From contig CAZKDJ010000121.1 in the NCBI GenBank assembly GCA_964551295.1, positions 1 through 12,701 of the forward strand: a DNA stretch of 12,701 nt, read 5' to 3'. Positions 1 to 6,659 of this stretch are shown in pieces; position 1 is the stretch's first letter; the number at the start of each line of letters is the position of its first letter. The DNA is from JAFGED01 sp964551295. Lineage in GTDB: Bacteria; Chloroflexota; Anaerolineae; B4-G1. The translations under genes were made by a program, and so were the position numbers. Below the pieces are notes generated by a model that made no database searches, was not told where the DNA came from, and worked only from the letters and a program-made list of their open reading frames with translations.

Positions 1-123
1 CGCGTCGCTGACATCCTTTGCCAGTTCGACCTGCTGAACCAGCCGGGGGGCAGACGCCACGTTGACCACAGCCAGCACCAACAATGCCAGGGCAGCGCCA
101 AACAGAAAAGACCGTTTCCTCAC
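1..123 (-). CDS. Secreted protein, N-terminal 41 codons only (cut by window edge)
   Basis: The reverse strand from 123 reads GTG then 40 open codons to the edge. The product starts MRKRSFLFGAALALL, a classical Sec signal peptide: basic n-region, about 15 hydrophobic residues, and an Ala-X-Ala-like site (VASA) near residue 25. A GGAG Shine-Dalgarno sequence lies about 8 bases upstream of the GTG. The mature start reads LVQQVELAKDVSDA, which resembles the opening of DUF11/conserved-repeat-domain surface proteins (a lead strand before PGDTLTYTI-like text). The complete secreted protein upstream has the same layout, so the two are probably related and successive in one strand-wise series. Function cannot be assigned beyond probable export and cell-surface or secreted location. 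The start and signal peptide are well supported; the domain guess is weak because the rest lies outside the window. Confidence 0.7.
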   Translation of the reverse strand, partial: MRKRSFLFGAALALLVLAVVNVASAPRLVQQVELAKDVSDA

Positions 124-184
124 GAGGCCTTCTCCAAGCCTTGACCTGCGCCAGCAAGCTATCAACGACAAATAACGATCGATC

Positions 185-216
185 GGGGGACGGGGAACGC
201 TTCTTCCCCATCCCCC
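185..216 (-). terminator. 13-bp GC-rich hairpin after the secreted protein gene
   Basis: Arms 185-197 and 204-216 pair over 13 bp with a single G-U/mismatch position; the loop is 6 bases (198-203). It lies 14 bases beyond the stop codon of the gene at 230-775 and upstream of the next minus-strand gene, where a terminator would be placed. There is no clear U tract after the stem (the transcript continues CGAUCGAUCGUUAUUU), so it may be a weak intrinsic terminator or an mRNA-stabilising stem. Confidence 0.5.
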
Positions 217-229
217 TTGCAAACCTCCG

Positions 230-775
230 TCAGTCAGAGTCCCAGTTCCTCATGACCAAGGACAGGAATATCTGCCGGGGCATGATTTGTATGGATGCCT
301 CCGCGGTCGCCGTGGGTAGAGATCCAGGATCTGCCTGGTCGAACAACGTGGCCGTGTTGGTGATCACATACCCGCTGGAGAGAGACGCGGCGGGTATCCC
401 CGTCACCTCAACCTGGTAGGGGATAGCCAGCCCGCTAGAGCCGACGACCAGCCAACCATCCCAGACGACGGCGTCGAGCGTTGGGCTGTACTCCGCCCCC
501 CCGCCGACGCTACCGGGGATAATACTGAGGTAGGCAGGCTCGGGGTTGTAATCGGTGATCATGATGTCGACATTCTGCGTCAGTTCGGTAGTCGGTGCAA
601 AAAAGAGCGTAAACGTGAAGACATCACCAACTTTTGGGGTTCCGTCGCTGGCGGACTTGGTGAACGTGGCCTTCTGGGCCGGCGCCGATGGGGCTGCACT
701 GACAACGGAAACCATGAATACGACCAATGCCATCATGGCCACTACCAAAGCAGTGACTATAGCAGTTTTCTTCAT
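230..775 (-). CDS. Secreted DUF11-like protein with Chloroflexota-type C-terminus
   Basis: This 181-aa protein starts at an ATG with a perfect AAGGAGG ribosome binding site (786-792) 10 bases upstream. Residues 1-27 form a signal peptide (MKKTAIVTALVV, long hydrophobic core, VSAAP cleavage region). The mature part is a beta-rich domain: FTKSASDGTPKVGDVFTFTL followed by a mid-domain VDIMITDYNPEP and a late ITNTATL motif, the pattern of DUF11/conserved repeat (B_ant_repeat-like) domains of bacterial surface proteins. The C-terminus IFLSLVMRNWDSD matches the (Y/F)LPLVxRN tail that ends many exported Chloroflexota proteins and is probably a sorting or anchoring signal; that role is inferred. The protein is short for the family, with a single repeat. 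A GC-rich hairpin follows the gene, and a 20-codon ORF sits directly in front of it. The exact function is unknown; it is likely structural or adhesive at the cell surface. Confidence 0.8.
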   Translation of the reverse strand: MKKTAIVTALVVAMMALVVFMVSVVSAAPSAPAQKATFTKSASDGTPKVGDVFTFTLFFAPTTELTQNVDIMITDYNPEPAYLSIIPGSVGGGAEYSPTLDAVVWDGWLVVGSSGLAIPYQVEVTGIPAASLSSGYVITNTATLFDQADPGSLPTATAEASIQIMPRQIFLSLVMRNWDSD

Positions 776-794
776 AGTATTTGTTCCTCCTTAA

Positions 795-857
795 TCAATC
801 ATTTCTGTATTTAGGTACAGGTGACCTCATGAACTCGTAAGGCGATTGGGCAATCAT
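795..857 (-). CDS. Possible 20-codon leader ORF before the secreted protein
   Basis: Reading MIAQSPYEFMRSPVPKYRND then TGA, this ORF ends 19 bases before the ATG of the secreted protein. It overlaps by ATGA the stop of an even shorter ORF, ATG-CAA-TGA (854-862), which has a perfect AAGGAGG (870-876) 7 bases upstream. The arrangement (strong SD, two-codon ORF, overlapping 20-codon ORF, second AAGGAGG, gene) could be a translated leader or reinitiation control. It could equally be a decayed gene start. No family is recognised, and the peptide has no membrane segment. Only the ORF and the SD are seen; the role is a guess. Confidence 0.3.
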   Translation of the reverse strand: MIAQSPYEFMRSPVPKYRND

Positions 858-931
858 TGCATAAAATATCCTCCTTCACCGGCTCGACCGGACGTAGGGA
901 GACGCCCGGGTTTCCCATCTGGTCAAGTATC

Positions 932-1843
932 TCATATACACAATAGCGAATTGTGTTCGTTCAAGCCCGGGATTTGCCGCAGACCGGGGCTCTGATCAAG
1001 CTGGGCCTCCACCTCGATTCTCGGAGAAGCGAACACGTAGCCCTTACCGCGCACCGTATGGATGAGAGAGGGAGCAGCCGGATTGGGCTCGATCTTTCTC
1101 CGCAGGCGCGAGATGTGTGGACGGATGATTTCCTGGGCATCCTGGCTGCTCACGTCGTAGTCAAACGCGGCCCGGGCTAACTCGCGGCAGGAAAAGGTCA
1201 CCTCAGAATGCCGCATCAGATAGCTCAACAGTTCCACTTCCTTCAGGGTCAGCTCGGCGCTGTGATTGGTCATCCCATCCCCCGATACCACGAACACCAG
1301 GGATTTCTCCCGGTCCAGGATGGCCGAGCCACACCGCAGGAACCGCTCCGCCTGATCTGCACGAGAGAGCGCCTTCTCCTTCTCCTTGCCCTGGAGCACC
1401 TCCACCGCCTCCCCGATCACCCGCAGGAGATACTGCCGATGCAGTTGCTCCTGGCAACGCTCGAGGGCACGGTTCACCGCAGCTTCGATCTCTCGATTGC
1501 TGCACGGCTTGATCAAATAGTCAACCGCACCGGCTTTCACCGCCGCGACGGCGCTCTCGAACGTGCCGTGGGCGGTGAACACGATCACCGATAGATCCGG
1601 ACAGATCTCCTGTGCCCGCTTCATCACCTCCACCCCATCCACCTCGGGCAGACGAAGATCGAGAAGCATCAGGTCATAGGGAGCTGAAGTCAGTTTGGCC
1701 AACGCATCGCTGCCGGAGGCGGCCTCGTCTACCTGGCAGTCCATCAGGCTGAGCACCCGGCCGACCGCCTTGCGTGTCGTGGGTTCGTCCTCCACAATCA
1801 GAACGCGCGCCTCAGGTGGGGATAGAATCGAGGAAAACTCCAC
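932..1843 (-). CDS. OmpR/PhoB-family response regulator
   Basis: This is a DNA-binding output protein of a two-component system, 303 aa from the chosen start. The receiver domain (about residues 13-128) has the acidic pair E18/D19 (VLIVEDEP), phospho-acceptor D62 (LLDLRLPEVDG), switch T90 (VFTAHG) and K112 (LIKPC). A linker of about 45 residues follows, then an OmpR-type winged helix (about 173-273) with recognition-helix text IIRPHISRLRRKI and the wing motif TVRGKGYVF. The frame is open to a TTG at 1879, but the GTG at 1841-1843 is preceded by GAAGGAGG (1851-1858) at 7 bases and places the receiver at the usual distance from the N-terminus, so I chose it. The kinase gene at 2400-5300 lies upstream on the same strand and is the likely partner, although about 550 bases separate them. 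A 30-residue tail after the wing has no recognised motif. The target genes are unknown; the secreted protein downstream is a candidate. Confidence 0.88.
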   Translation of the reverse strand: MEFSSILSPPEARVLIVEDEPTTRKAVGRVLSLMDCQVDEAASGSDALAKLTSAPYDLMLLDLRLPEVDGVEVMKRAQEICPDLSVIVFTAHGTFESAVAAVKAGAVDYLIKPCSNREIEAAVNRALERCQEQLHRQYLLRVIGEAVEVLQGKEKEKALSRADQAERFLRCGSAILDREKSLVFVVSGDGMTNHSAELTLKEVELLSYLMRHSEVTFSCRELARAAFDYDVSSQDAQEIIRPHISRLRRKIEPNPAAPSLIHTVRGKGYVFASPRIEVEAQLDQSPGLRQIPGLNEHNSLLCI

Positions 1844-1845
1844 CG

Positions 1846-2010
1846 CTACGCCTCCTTCGCCAAACGCCCATCGCGCCAACGAGTAGTCAACGACGATTGG
1901 GAGCTGTCATCACCTAAGAAGAAGTCAAAGGTAGTCTGCGGCTCTTTGTCAACCCAATACAGGGTTGCCCGACGCCGGACAAACTCGCGTACACAGGTCC
2001 CTCCCCACAT
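1846..2010 (-). CDS. Possible 54-aa ORF translationally coupled to the regulator
   Basis: The ORF reads MWGGTCVREFVRRRATLYWV and onwards for 54 codons. Its ATG is preceded by GGAGGAG (2022-2028) 11 bases upstream, and its TAG ends two bases before the GTG chosen for the response regulator, so the regulator's SD lies inside its last codons. This geometry suits translational coupling. No family is recognised, and the peptide is basic at the start with no membrane segment. It could be a real small protein, the C-terminal relic of a larger gene disrupted at the nearby G/C palindrome, or chance. A TTGACA on the minus strand (1948-1953) has no convincing -10 partner. Confidence 0.3.
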   Translation of the reverse strand: MWGGTCVREFVRRRATLYWVDKEPQTTFDFFLGDDSSQSSLTTRWRDGRLAKEA

Positions 2011-2028
2011 CTCGGTGCACTCTCCTCC

Positions 2029-2134
2029 TATCATCTCAATAATCTGGGGGGCGGGGGGTGTGTGGGGGGGGGGGGGGGGCGGGCCCCCCCCCCCCCCCCA
2101 CACCCCCCATCTTCCCCTACTTATTGAGAAGATA
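2029..2134. repeat. G16/C16 palindrome inside a 14-bp inverted repeat and 9-bp direct repeat
   Basis: The core is G x16 (2064-2079), CGGG, C x16 (2084-2099). It extends outward as TGT/ACA and G6/C6 (2053-2058 with 2103-2108), giving a near-continuous stem of about 25 bp with a 2-base bulge. Outside it lie TATCATCTCAATAA (2029-2042) and its near-perfect inverse TTATTGAGAAGATA (2121-2134), matching at 13 of 14 positions. Next comes a direct repeat CTCTCCTCC (2020-2028 and 2136-2144). Direct repeat plus inverted repeat looks like target duplication plus element ends, perhaps an insertion sequence whose body was lost in assembly and bridged by poly-G reads. A real hairpin or G-quadruplex element between kinase and regulator is the alternative. 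The Pro/Gly-rich ORFs crossing it are artefacts of the tract. Confidence 0.6.
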
Positions 2135-2144
2135 CCTCTCCTCC

Positions 2145-2399
2145 CACTGTTTAAGCAAAGCGACTCGTCAAGTAGGACGCCAGCAAGAGAAAATGAGGAA
2201 ACCCGTGCGAATTACGTTCGCGCGGGGCTGCCGCCCCGACAATCCACAGCTTGGCCTTGGATTGCCTACCATGAATCACACATCCTCCATTATAAACCAA
2301 ATAAGCGCGCCCTGGGATTGCGTTCTCCTTGCAACCATATTGCCGTTGCAAGGAAACGGGCAAGGAAACCACCGAGGGTGGGAAAAAGATCTCTGCCCA
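2145..2399. other. Non-coding gap downstream of the kinase gene
   Basis: No convincing gene is seen here on either strand. It holds a short GC hairpin (2223-2228 with 2233-2238), a minus-strand TATAAT-like box at 2289-2294 without a good -35, and the perfect inverted repeat described separately at 2326-2354. With 1844-2028 and the palindrome, it makes the unusually long gap between the kinase and regulator genes. Confidence 0.5.
2326..2354 (-). terminator. 10-bp perfect hairpin after the histidine kinase
   Basis: TCCTTGCAAC (2326-2335) pairs perfectly with GTTGCAAGGA (2345-2354) around a 9-base loop, 45 bases beyond the kinase stop codon. There is no U tract on the minus strand, so efficiency as an intrinsic terminator is doubtful; it may be a partial terminator or a processing stem separating kinase and regulator expression. 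Confidence 0.35.
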
Positions 2400-5300
2400 C
2401 TATTCCACCTCACACGAGCGGAGGGTGTCCGCCGAGACCTGAGGGAGCACGACGGTAAAGACCGCCCCGCCACCGGGGACGTTGTCAGCCGTGATGGTCC
2501 CTCCATACTGCTGTACGATGGACCGACTGACCGCCAAACCCATACCGGTTCCGCCCTCTTTGGTCGTGCAGAACGGACCGAACAGACTGGGCAGCACGTC
2601 CGGCGAGATACCGCGCCCGGTGTCAGCGACGGTCAGCTCAACCTGCTCTCCGCAGCCCCGAGCCGCCACGTTCAACCTGCCGCCTTCGGGCATGGCATCC
2701 ACGGCGTTCAAAACCAGGTTGAGCAACACGTTTATCAGGTGATCGGACGAGACAAACACGGGGGGCAAGTTATCGGGCACGTCCACATGGACCCGGATGT
2801 CGCTATCCCGGAGTCGCCCGCCGGCCAACCCTAGAGCACGGTGAACGGTCGCTGCGACCGCAGTTGACTGGCGCTTCAGTCGCAGGGGGCGAATAAAGTC
2901 CAGCGTCCAGCCGGTAAAAGCCTTCAACCGCTCGACCTCCCTGCGCACGTCCCGCAAGTAGCTCCAGCGCTCCTCCTCTCCCAACGGAGAATCCAGGACC
3001 AAGCCCAGGCTGCTCTCAATAGCCTGCAAGGGATTGTTGATCTCGTGAGCCAATGCCCCCGCCATCCGCTCCATCGCCGCCAGACGTTCGGCCTGAGCAG
3101 CGTGCTCCTCCGCTCGCTTGCGCCCGGTGACGTCCACCCCGATAGCCCACGAAGCCCAGCCGGGAATGGGAAAACGTCCCGACATATTGGACCACACCAC
3201 GGTCTTGACACTCCCGTCCTTGGCGGTGAGTTCCACCTCCCAATCCCGAAAGTCATTCCCTCGCTCGTCCCACTCAGCCAACACACGCCGGAGATAGTCC
3301 GGGTCCGGGTACAACAGCTCCAAAGCCTGGGGATTGCCGACGATTTCCTCGGCGCTGTAGCCCGTCACCCGCTCACACTCGCGGTTCCAGACCAGAATGC
3401 TGTTGTCCGCGTCCAGGGCGTCTAGCAGCACCGGCATTTCCTGAACCACCAAGCGCAGACGCTGCTCGCTCTCCCGCAAGGCCTCCTCTACCCTCCTCCG
3501 CTCGTCGATTTCCTCCATCGCCCGGTCATACAGACGATCGTTCTCGACCGCCACCGCCACCTGGCTAGCCAATGCCTTCAGAAATTCGACGTCGTCCTGC
3601 GGGTAGTAGTCATCCGGGTCACGCCGTCCAAACAACCATACCCCTACCGTCCGTTCCCGCATCTCGAGCGGGATCGCCAGTCGCACCCAGTCGAGTCCAC
3701 ATCCTACGTCGGTCGCAGGGGGATGATACCGGCCAGCTTCCGCCAGCAATTGCCGGATCTGTCCGGCTGTGCCGGGCGTCTCACTTACCTTGACACCACG
3801 CGCATAGAGGAACCCAGGGTCTCCATCTTCCCCCAATAGATAGAGCGCCGACTGGCGAATAAGCAGGGCCGGGGCGACTTTATCCGCCAGCAAGCAGGCC
3901 AAAGCCTCGAGGTCCACGGCTGCAGGGATCTGGTTGCCAAAGACCCGCATGATGTCTTCTGGATTGTAGCCGGTGCCGTAGGCCAGCCGGTCAACCAGCC
4001 GATGGAAGCGCCCGTGCAGAGGCACCGCGGCGACGATGAAGACGACCAAGACCGCAAGGCTGAAAACAAGAGAACTATGAGAGATGCCGAGCCACTGACC
4101 TCCGGCAAAAAAGACCAGGAGAAACGCCGTCACGGAGAGCAAGACAAAGCTATACAGGCTGAGGAGGCGATTGGCCCGCAACTCCAGGGGGCCCAATTGG
4201 CGCTTGTAGATCGCATAGACGTAGAGAGGCAGCAACAAAGGGAGTGCCAACAGCGAAATAAAGGAGGGCAATCCCGCCAGGTGAGACACACCCAGAAGTG
4301 CAGGAACGGCCGATAGCAACCCCGCCGGAGCCCCGGCCAGGACAACTCCCGCCAACATCAGGCGCACCGCAGGCCTGTCTGAAGCGCGCCGCCGGTCGAA
4401 AAGTCGAAAGATCAATGGCCCAAGGCATCCCAGGAAGGCCAGCAACAGCGCCAGGTTGAAGGCAACGCGCGGCAGCAATCGAAGCAGTTCGAGAAGCGCC
4501 AGAACGGCGGCGGCTGCGTACAGGAGCGGCATGAGGTAACATCGACGACATCGAAGGAGAGGGCCGGGGACGTTGAGGTGCAGTTGGAGATAGACAGGCA
4601 CCAACAACCAGGCCAGGGCATGCTGGGCCGGAGAGGCAAAGGCCACGCCCACGGACGAACAGACCCCTGCCGCCAGCCAACTCGCGGTCAGGTAGTTGAA
4701 TGAGATCAACAACCACCACCGCAGGTCGCGCGGCCACACAAAGATCAAGACAAAGGTCCCACCCAGCCAGAAGGGGACCCAGGACAACAAGCCCTGCGGC
4801 AGCCGATGGATGCGGCCCGCGCCGGTGGGCCCTAACATCTGCCAGTTGATGGTTTGCTCCTCCTCACCCCGGCGAAAGGTGATGGACACCCACTCCCCGG
4901 CATCGTAACCAGCAAAGGGGGCCTGGCTCCAGTCCTGCTCCCATTCCGCCCGAGTCAGATCACCGACCACCAGCAGTCGATCTCCGACCTGAAGACTGTT
5001 CCGGTTGGCCTCACACCAGACCACATCGGCCTCGCACGGTTCAAACCCGCTGATGCTCCAATCGAAATTGAGATAGTCGAAGCCAGGATAAGGTGCCAGG
5101 TAAACGAATGCGTAGACGTAGAAAAGACACACGAGGAGCGCAAGGACGGAGAGAAAGATAAGCCACCAGCCTGACCTGCACCGGGAGGCGCCGTAGCGAG
5201 TGTTCACATCAGATCCTTTCAGGCCCTTGGGAGATCTCGATTCCCAATACACAAGCGTGACAATGAATACTGCAGCTATGCAGGTGGCTTGGCGAATCAT
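2400..5300 (-). CDS. Membrane sensor histidine kinase (PDZ-like, multi-TM, GAF, PAS, HisKA, HATPase)
   Basis: This 966-aa sensor kinase autophosphorylates on His and passes phosphate to a response regulator, probably the one at 932-1843. Order by residue: one or two N-terminal membrane helices (about 1-20 and 44-68); a soluble segment 75-165 with PDZ-like text (LQVGDRLLVVGD); about nine helices (171-430); a GAF-like domain (about 460-588); a coiled segment; PAS (about 612-728, with WSNMSGRFPI and IGVDVTGRKRAEE); HisKA with H752 in ALAHEINNPLQ; and HATPase with N box NLVLNAVDA (N865), G1 DTGRGIS (893-899), F box (907-914) and G2 GTGMGL (917-922). All catalytic boxes are intact. The ATG at 5300 has GGAG 8 bases upstream. 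A GTG at 5205-5207 also has a good AAGGA site and would leave one N-terminal helix, giving even topology with a cytoplasmic kinase. The signal sensed is unknown. Confidence 0.88.
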   Translation of the reverse strand: MIRQATCIAAVFIVTLVYWESRSPKGLKGSDVNTRYGASRCRSGWWLIFLSVLALLVCLFYVYAFVYLAPYPGFDYLNFDWSISGFEPCEADVVWCEANRNSLQVGDRLLVVGDLTRAEWEQDWSQAPFAGYDAGEWVSITFRRGEEEQTINWQMLGPTGAGRIHRLPQGLLSWVPFWLGGTFVLIFVWPRDLRWWLLISFNYLTASWLAAGVCSSVGVAFASPAQHALAWLLVPVYLQLHLNVPGPLLRCRRCYLMPLLYAAAAVLALLELLRLLPRVAFNLALLLAFLGCLGPLIFRLFDRRRASDRPAVRLMLAGVVLAGAPAGLLSAVPALLGVSHLAGLPSFISLLALPLLLPLYVYAIYKRQLGPLELRANRLLSLYSFVLLSVTAFLLVFFAGGQWLGISHSSLVFSLAVLVVFIVAAVPLHGRFHRLVDRLAYGTGYNPEDIMRVFGNQIPAAVDLEALACLLADKVAPALLIRQSALYLLGEDGDPGFLYARGVKVSETPGTAGQIRQLLAEAGRYHPPATDVGCGLDWVRLAIPLEMRERTVGVWLFGRRDPDDYYPQDDVEFLKALASQVAVAVENDRLYDRAMEEIDERRRVEEALRESEQRLRLVVQEMPVLLDALDADNSILVWNRECERVTGYSAEEIVGNPQALELLYPDPDYLRRVLAEWDERGNDFRDWEVELTAKDGSVKTVVWSNMSGRFPIPGWASWAIGVDVTGRKRAEEHAAQAERLAAMERMAGALAHEINNPLQAIESSLGLVLDSPLGEEERWSYLRDVRREVERLKAFTGWTLDFIRPLRLKRQSTAVAATVHRALGLAGGRLRDSDIRVHVDVPDNLPPVFVSSDHLINVLLNLVLNAVDAMPEGGRLNVAARGCGEQVELTVADTGRGISPDVLPSLFGPFCTTKEGGTGMGLAVSRSIVQQYGGTITADNVPGGGAVFTVVLPQVSADTLRSCEVE

Positions 5301-5355
5301 CCATCAATCTCCAAGGCTTGACTCGTTGCGCAAAAGACAGTACTACTAATTGACT

Positions 5356-5384
5356 ATTATACCATGGTACTTTTCGGTCACACT
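5356..5384 (-). promoter_or_regulatory. Candidate extended -10 promoter for the kinase gene
   Basis: On the minus strand TGGTATAAT (5364-5356) gives a perfect -10 with the TGn extension, 55 bases before the kinase ATG. The -35 region (about 5379-5384, AGTGTG) is poor, which extended -10 promoters tolerate. A 10-bp palindrome TACCATGGTA (5360-5369) overlaps the -10 and could be an operator. Confidence 0.5.
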
Positions 5385-5465
5385 CGAGAATTACCTAGTT
5401 TTTATTGCACATTCTGTTGCATTTTCGCCACTTGGCTCAGCTATCAGTGATAATAAAAATTATAT

Positions 5466-5495
5466 TTGATATTCCTCTCATAATTGTGGTATAAT
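5466..5495 (+). promoter_or_regulatory. Sigma-70-type promoter for fic and the recombinase
   Basis: TTGATA (5466-5471), an 18-base spacer and TATAAT (5490-5495) with the TGG extension just before it form a near-consensus promoter, about 62 bases before the Fic ATG. The flank upstream is very AT-rich (5440-5470), like an UP element. A GGAGG at 5543-5547 serves the ATG at 5558. Confidence 0.75.
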
Positions 5496-5557
5496 TACCC
5501 TCAGAACGACCTGTAACGCCACTTCTTGACCCAAGATAATACGGAGGCGAACGCCCG

Positions 5558-6655
5558 ATGAAGCCCAAATACACCTTTACCTCCGCCATCGTGCGTGACT
5601 TGATGGGGATCGAGGCTGCACGCAAGGCCGTGGATATGACTGTCCTGCCGCTCCATATCGCCGAGCGGTTGCGCCAGCAAGCGCGCTTACGCTCCACTCA
5701 CTTTTCCACCCGCATCGAGGGCAACCGGCTGACCCTGGCCGAGACCGAGCGGGTCGTGTTCGAAGGTCGCCAGATGCCAGGCCGTGAACGCGATGTCCGC
5801 GAAGTGCAGAACTATTACCGCGCACTGCAACAGGTCGAGGAATGGGCTGAACAGCAGACGCCAATCACCGAACGGCTCATCCGACGTCTGCACGTCGGCA
5901 TCTTCAAGGGCCCCCGTGCCAAACCCACGCCCTACCGTGATGGGCAGAACGTCATCCGCGATGCTGCCACCGGCACCATCGTCTATATGCCACCCGAAGC
6001 CGGAGACGTACCTGGCTTGATGCAAGATCTGGTCGACTGGATCGCCCAGGCTGAGAGGGAGCAAGTACCCGCGCCGGTGATCGCCGGGTTAGTGCACTAC
6101 CAATTCGTCACCATCCACCCATTCTATGATGGCAACGGGCGCACAGCACGTGCTTTGGCGACCCTGATCCTCTACCGACACGGATACGACCTGGGCCGTT
6201 TCTACAGCTTGGAAGAAGTCTACGTCCAAGATCTGGCGGCCTATTACGAGGCGCTACAGACACACTCACACCACAATTACTACGAAGGCCGCGCCAACGC
6301 CGACCTGACCGAGTGGCTGGCCTACTTTCTCCACAGCATGGCCGAGACCTTCCGGCGTGTCGCCGACGAGGTCCGTACCCAAGCCGAGAGCCCCACCCCG
6401 CCAGAGGCACCCAAGCTGCGGAATCTCGACCGGCGGGCACGGATCGTGCTGGGAATGTTCACCCAGCGGGAGACGTTGACCACTACAGAGATTGCACGAG
6501 CCCTGGGACTTTCGCCCCGCACCGTGCGCGATCTGATCGCCGGATGGCTGGCAGACGGCTGGTTGGAAATCGAGGACCCGGCACGGCGATCGAGGCGGTA
6601 TCGTTTATCGGCAGAATATCGGCGGCTTATCGGCGGAACAACGGCGGAGGCCTGA
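5558..6655 (+). CDS. Fic-family adenylyltransferase with winged-helix tail
   Basis: This 365-aa protein would transfer AMP (or another nucleotide moiety) from NTP to a Ser/Thr/Tyr of a target protein in the cytoplasm. The core motif HPFYDGNGRTAR (187-198) is complete, with catalytic H187, metal-binding D191 and R195/R198. The flap TIVYMPP (140-146) docks targets. STRIEG at 50-55 matches the inhibitory (S/T)xxxE(G/N) motif, with E54 as the inhibitory Glu; its N-terminal position makes this a class II, self-inhibited Fic protein like those described from Shewanella and Bacteroides. Residues about 290-350 form a winged helix (TTTEIARALGLSPRTVRDLI, then a wing), implying DNA binding and possible autoregulation. 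The tyrosine recombinase follows 4 bases later, so the two are co-transcribed. The physiological target is unknown. Family assignment is firm; the AMPylation activity is inferred from the motifs. Confidence 0.93.
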   Translation: MKPKYTFTSAIVRDLMGIEAARKAVDMTVLPLHIAERLRQQARLRSTHFSTRIEGNRLTLAETERVVFEGRQMPGRERDVREVQNYYRALQQVEEWAEQQTPITERLIRRLHVGIFKGPRAKPTPYRDGQNVIRDAATGTIVYMPPEAGDVPGLMQDLVDWIAQAEREQVPAPVIAGLVHYQFVTIHPFYDGNGRTARALATLILYRHGYDLGRFYSLEEVYVQDLAAYYEALQTHSHHNYYEGRANADLTEWLAYFLHSMAETFRRVADEVRTQAESPTPPEAPKLRNLDRRARIVLGMFTQRETLTTTEIARALGLSPRTVRDLIAGWLADGWLEIEDPARRSRRYRLSAEYRRLIGGTTAEA

Positions 6656-6659
6656 TGCG

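Noticed and set aside
938..956. ACACAAT/ATTGTGT hairpin at the end of the regulator gene
   Set aside because: Seven weak AT-rich pairs inside the last codons with no U tract; too weak to call a terminator.
1946..2834. Proline/glycine-rich ORFs across the G/C tract (1946-2458, 2058-2834 plus; 1846-2103 minus upstream part)
   Set aside because: They are open only because homopolymer G or C encodes Gly/Pro; the 2058-2834 frame also runs antisense through the kinase gene.
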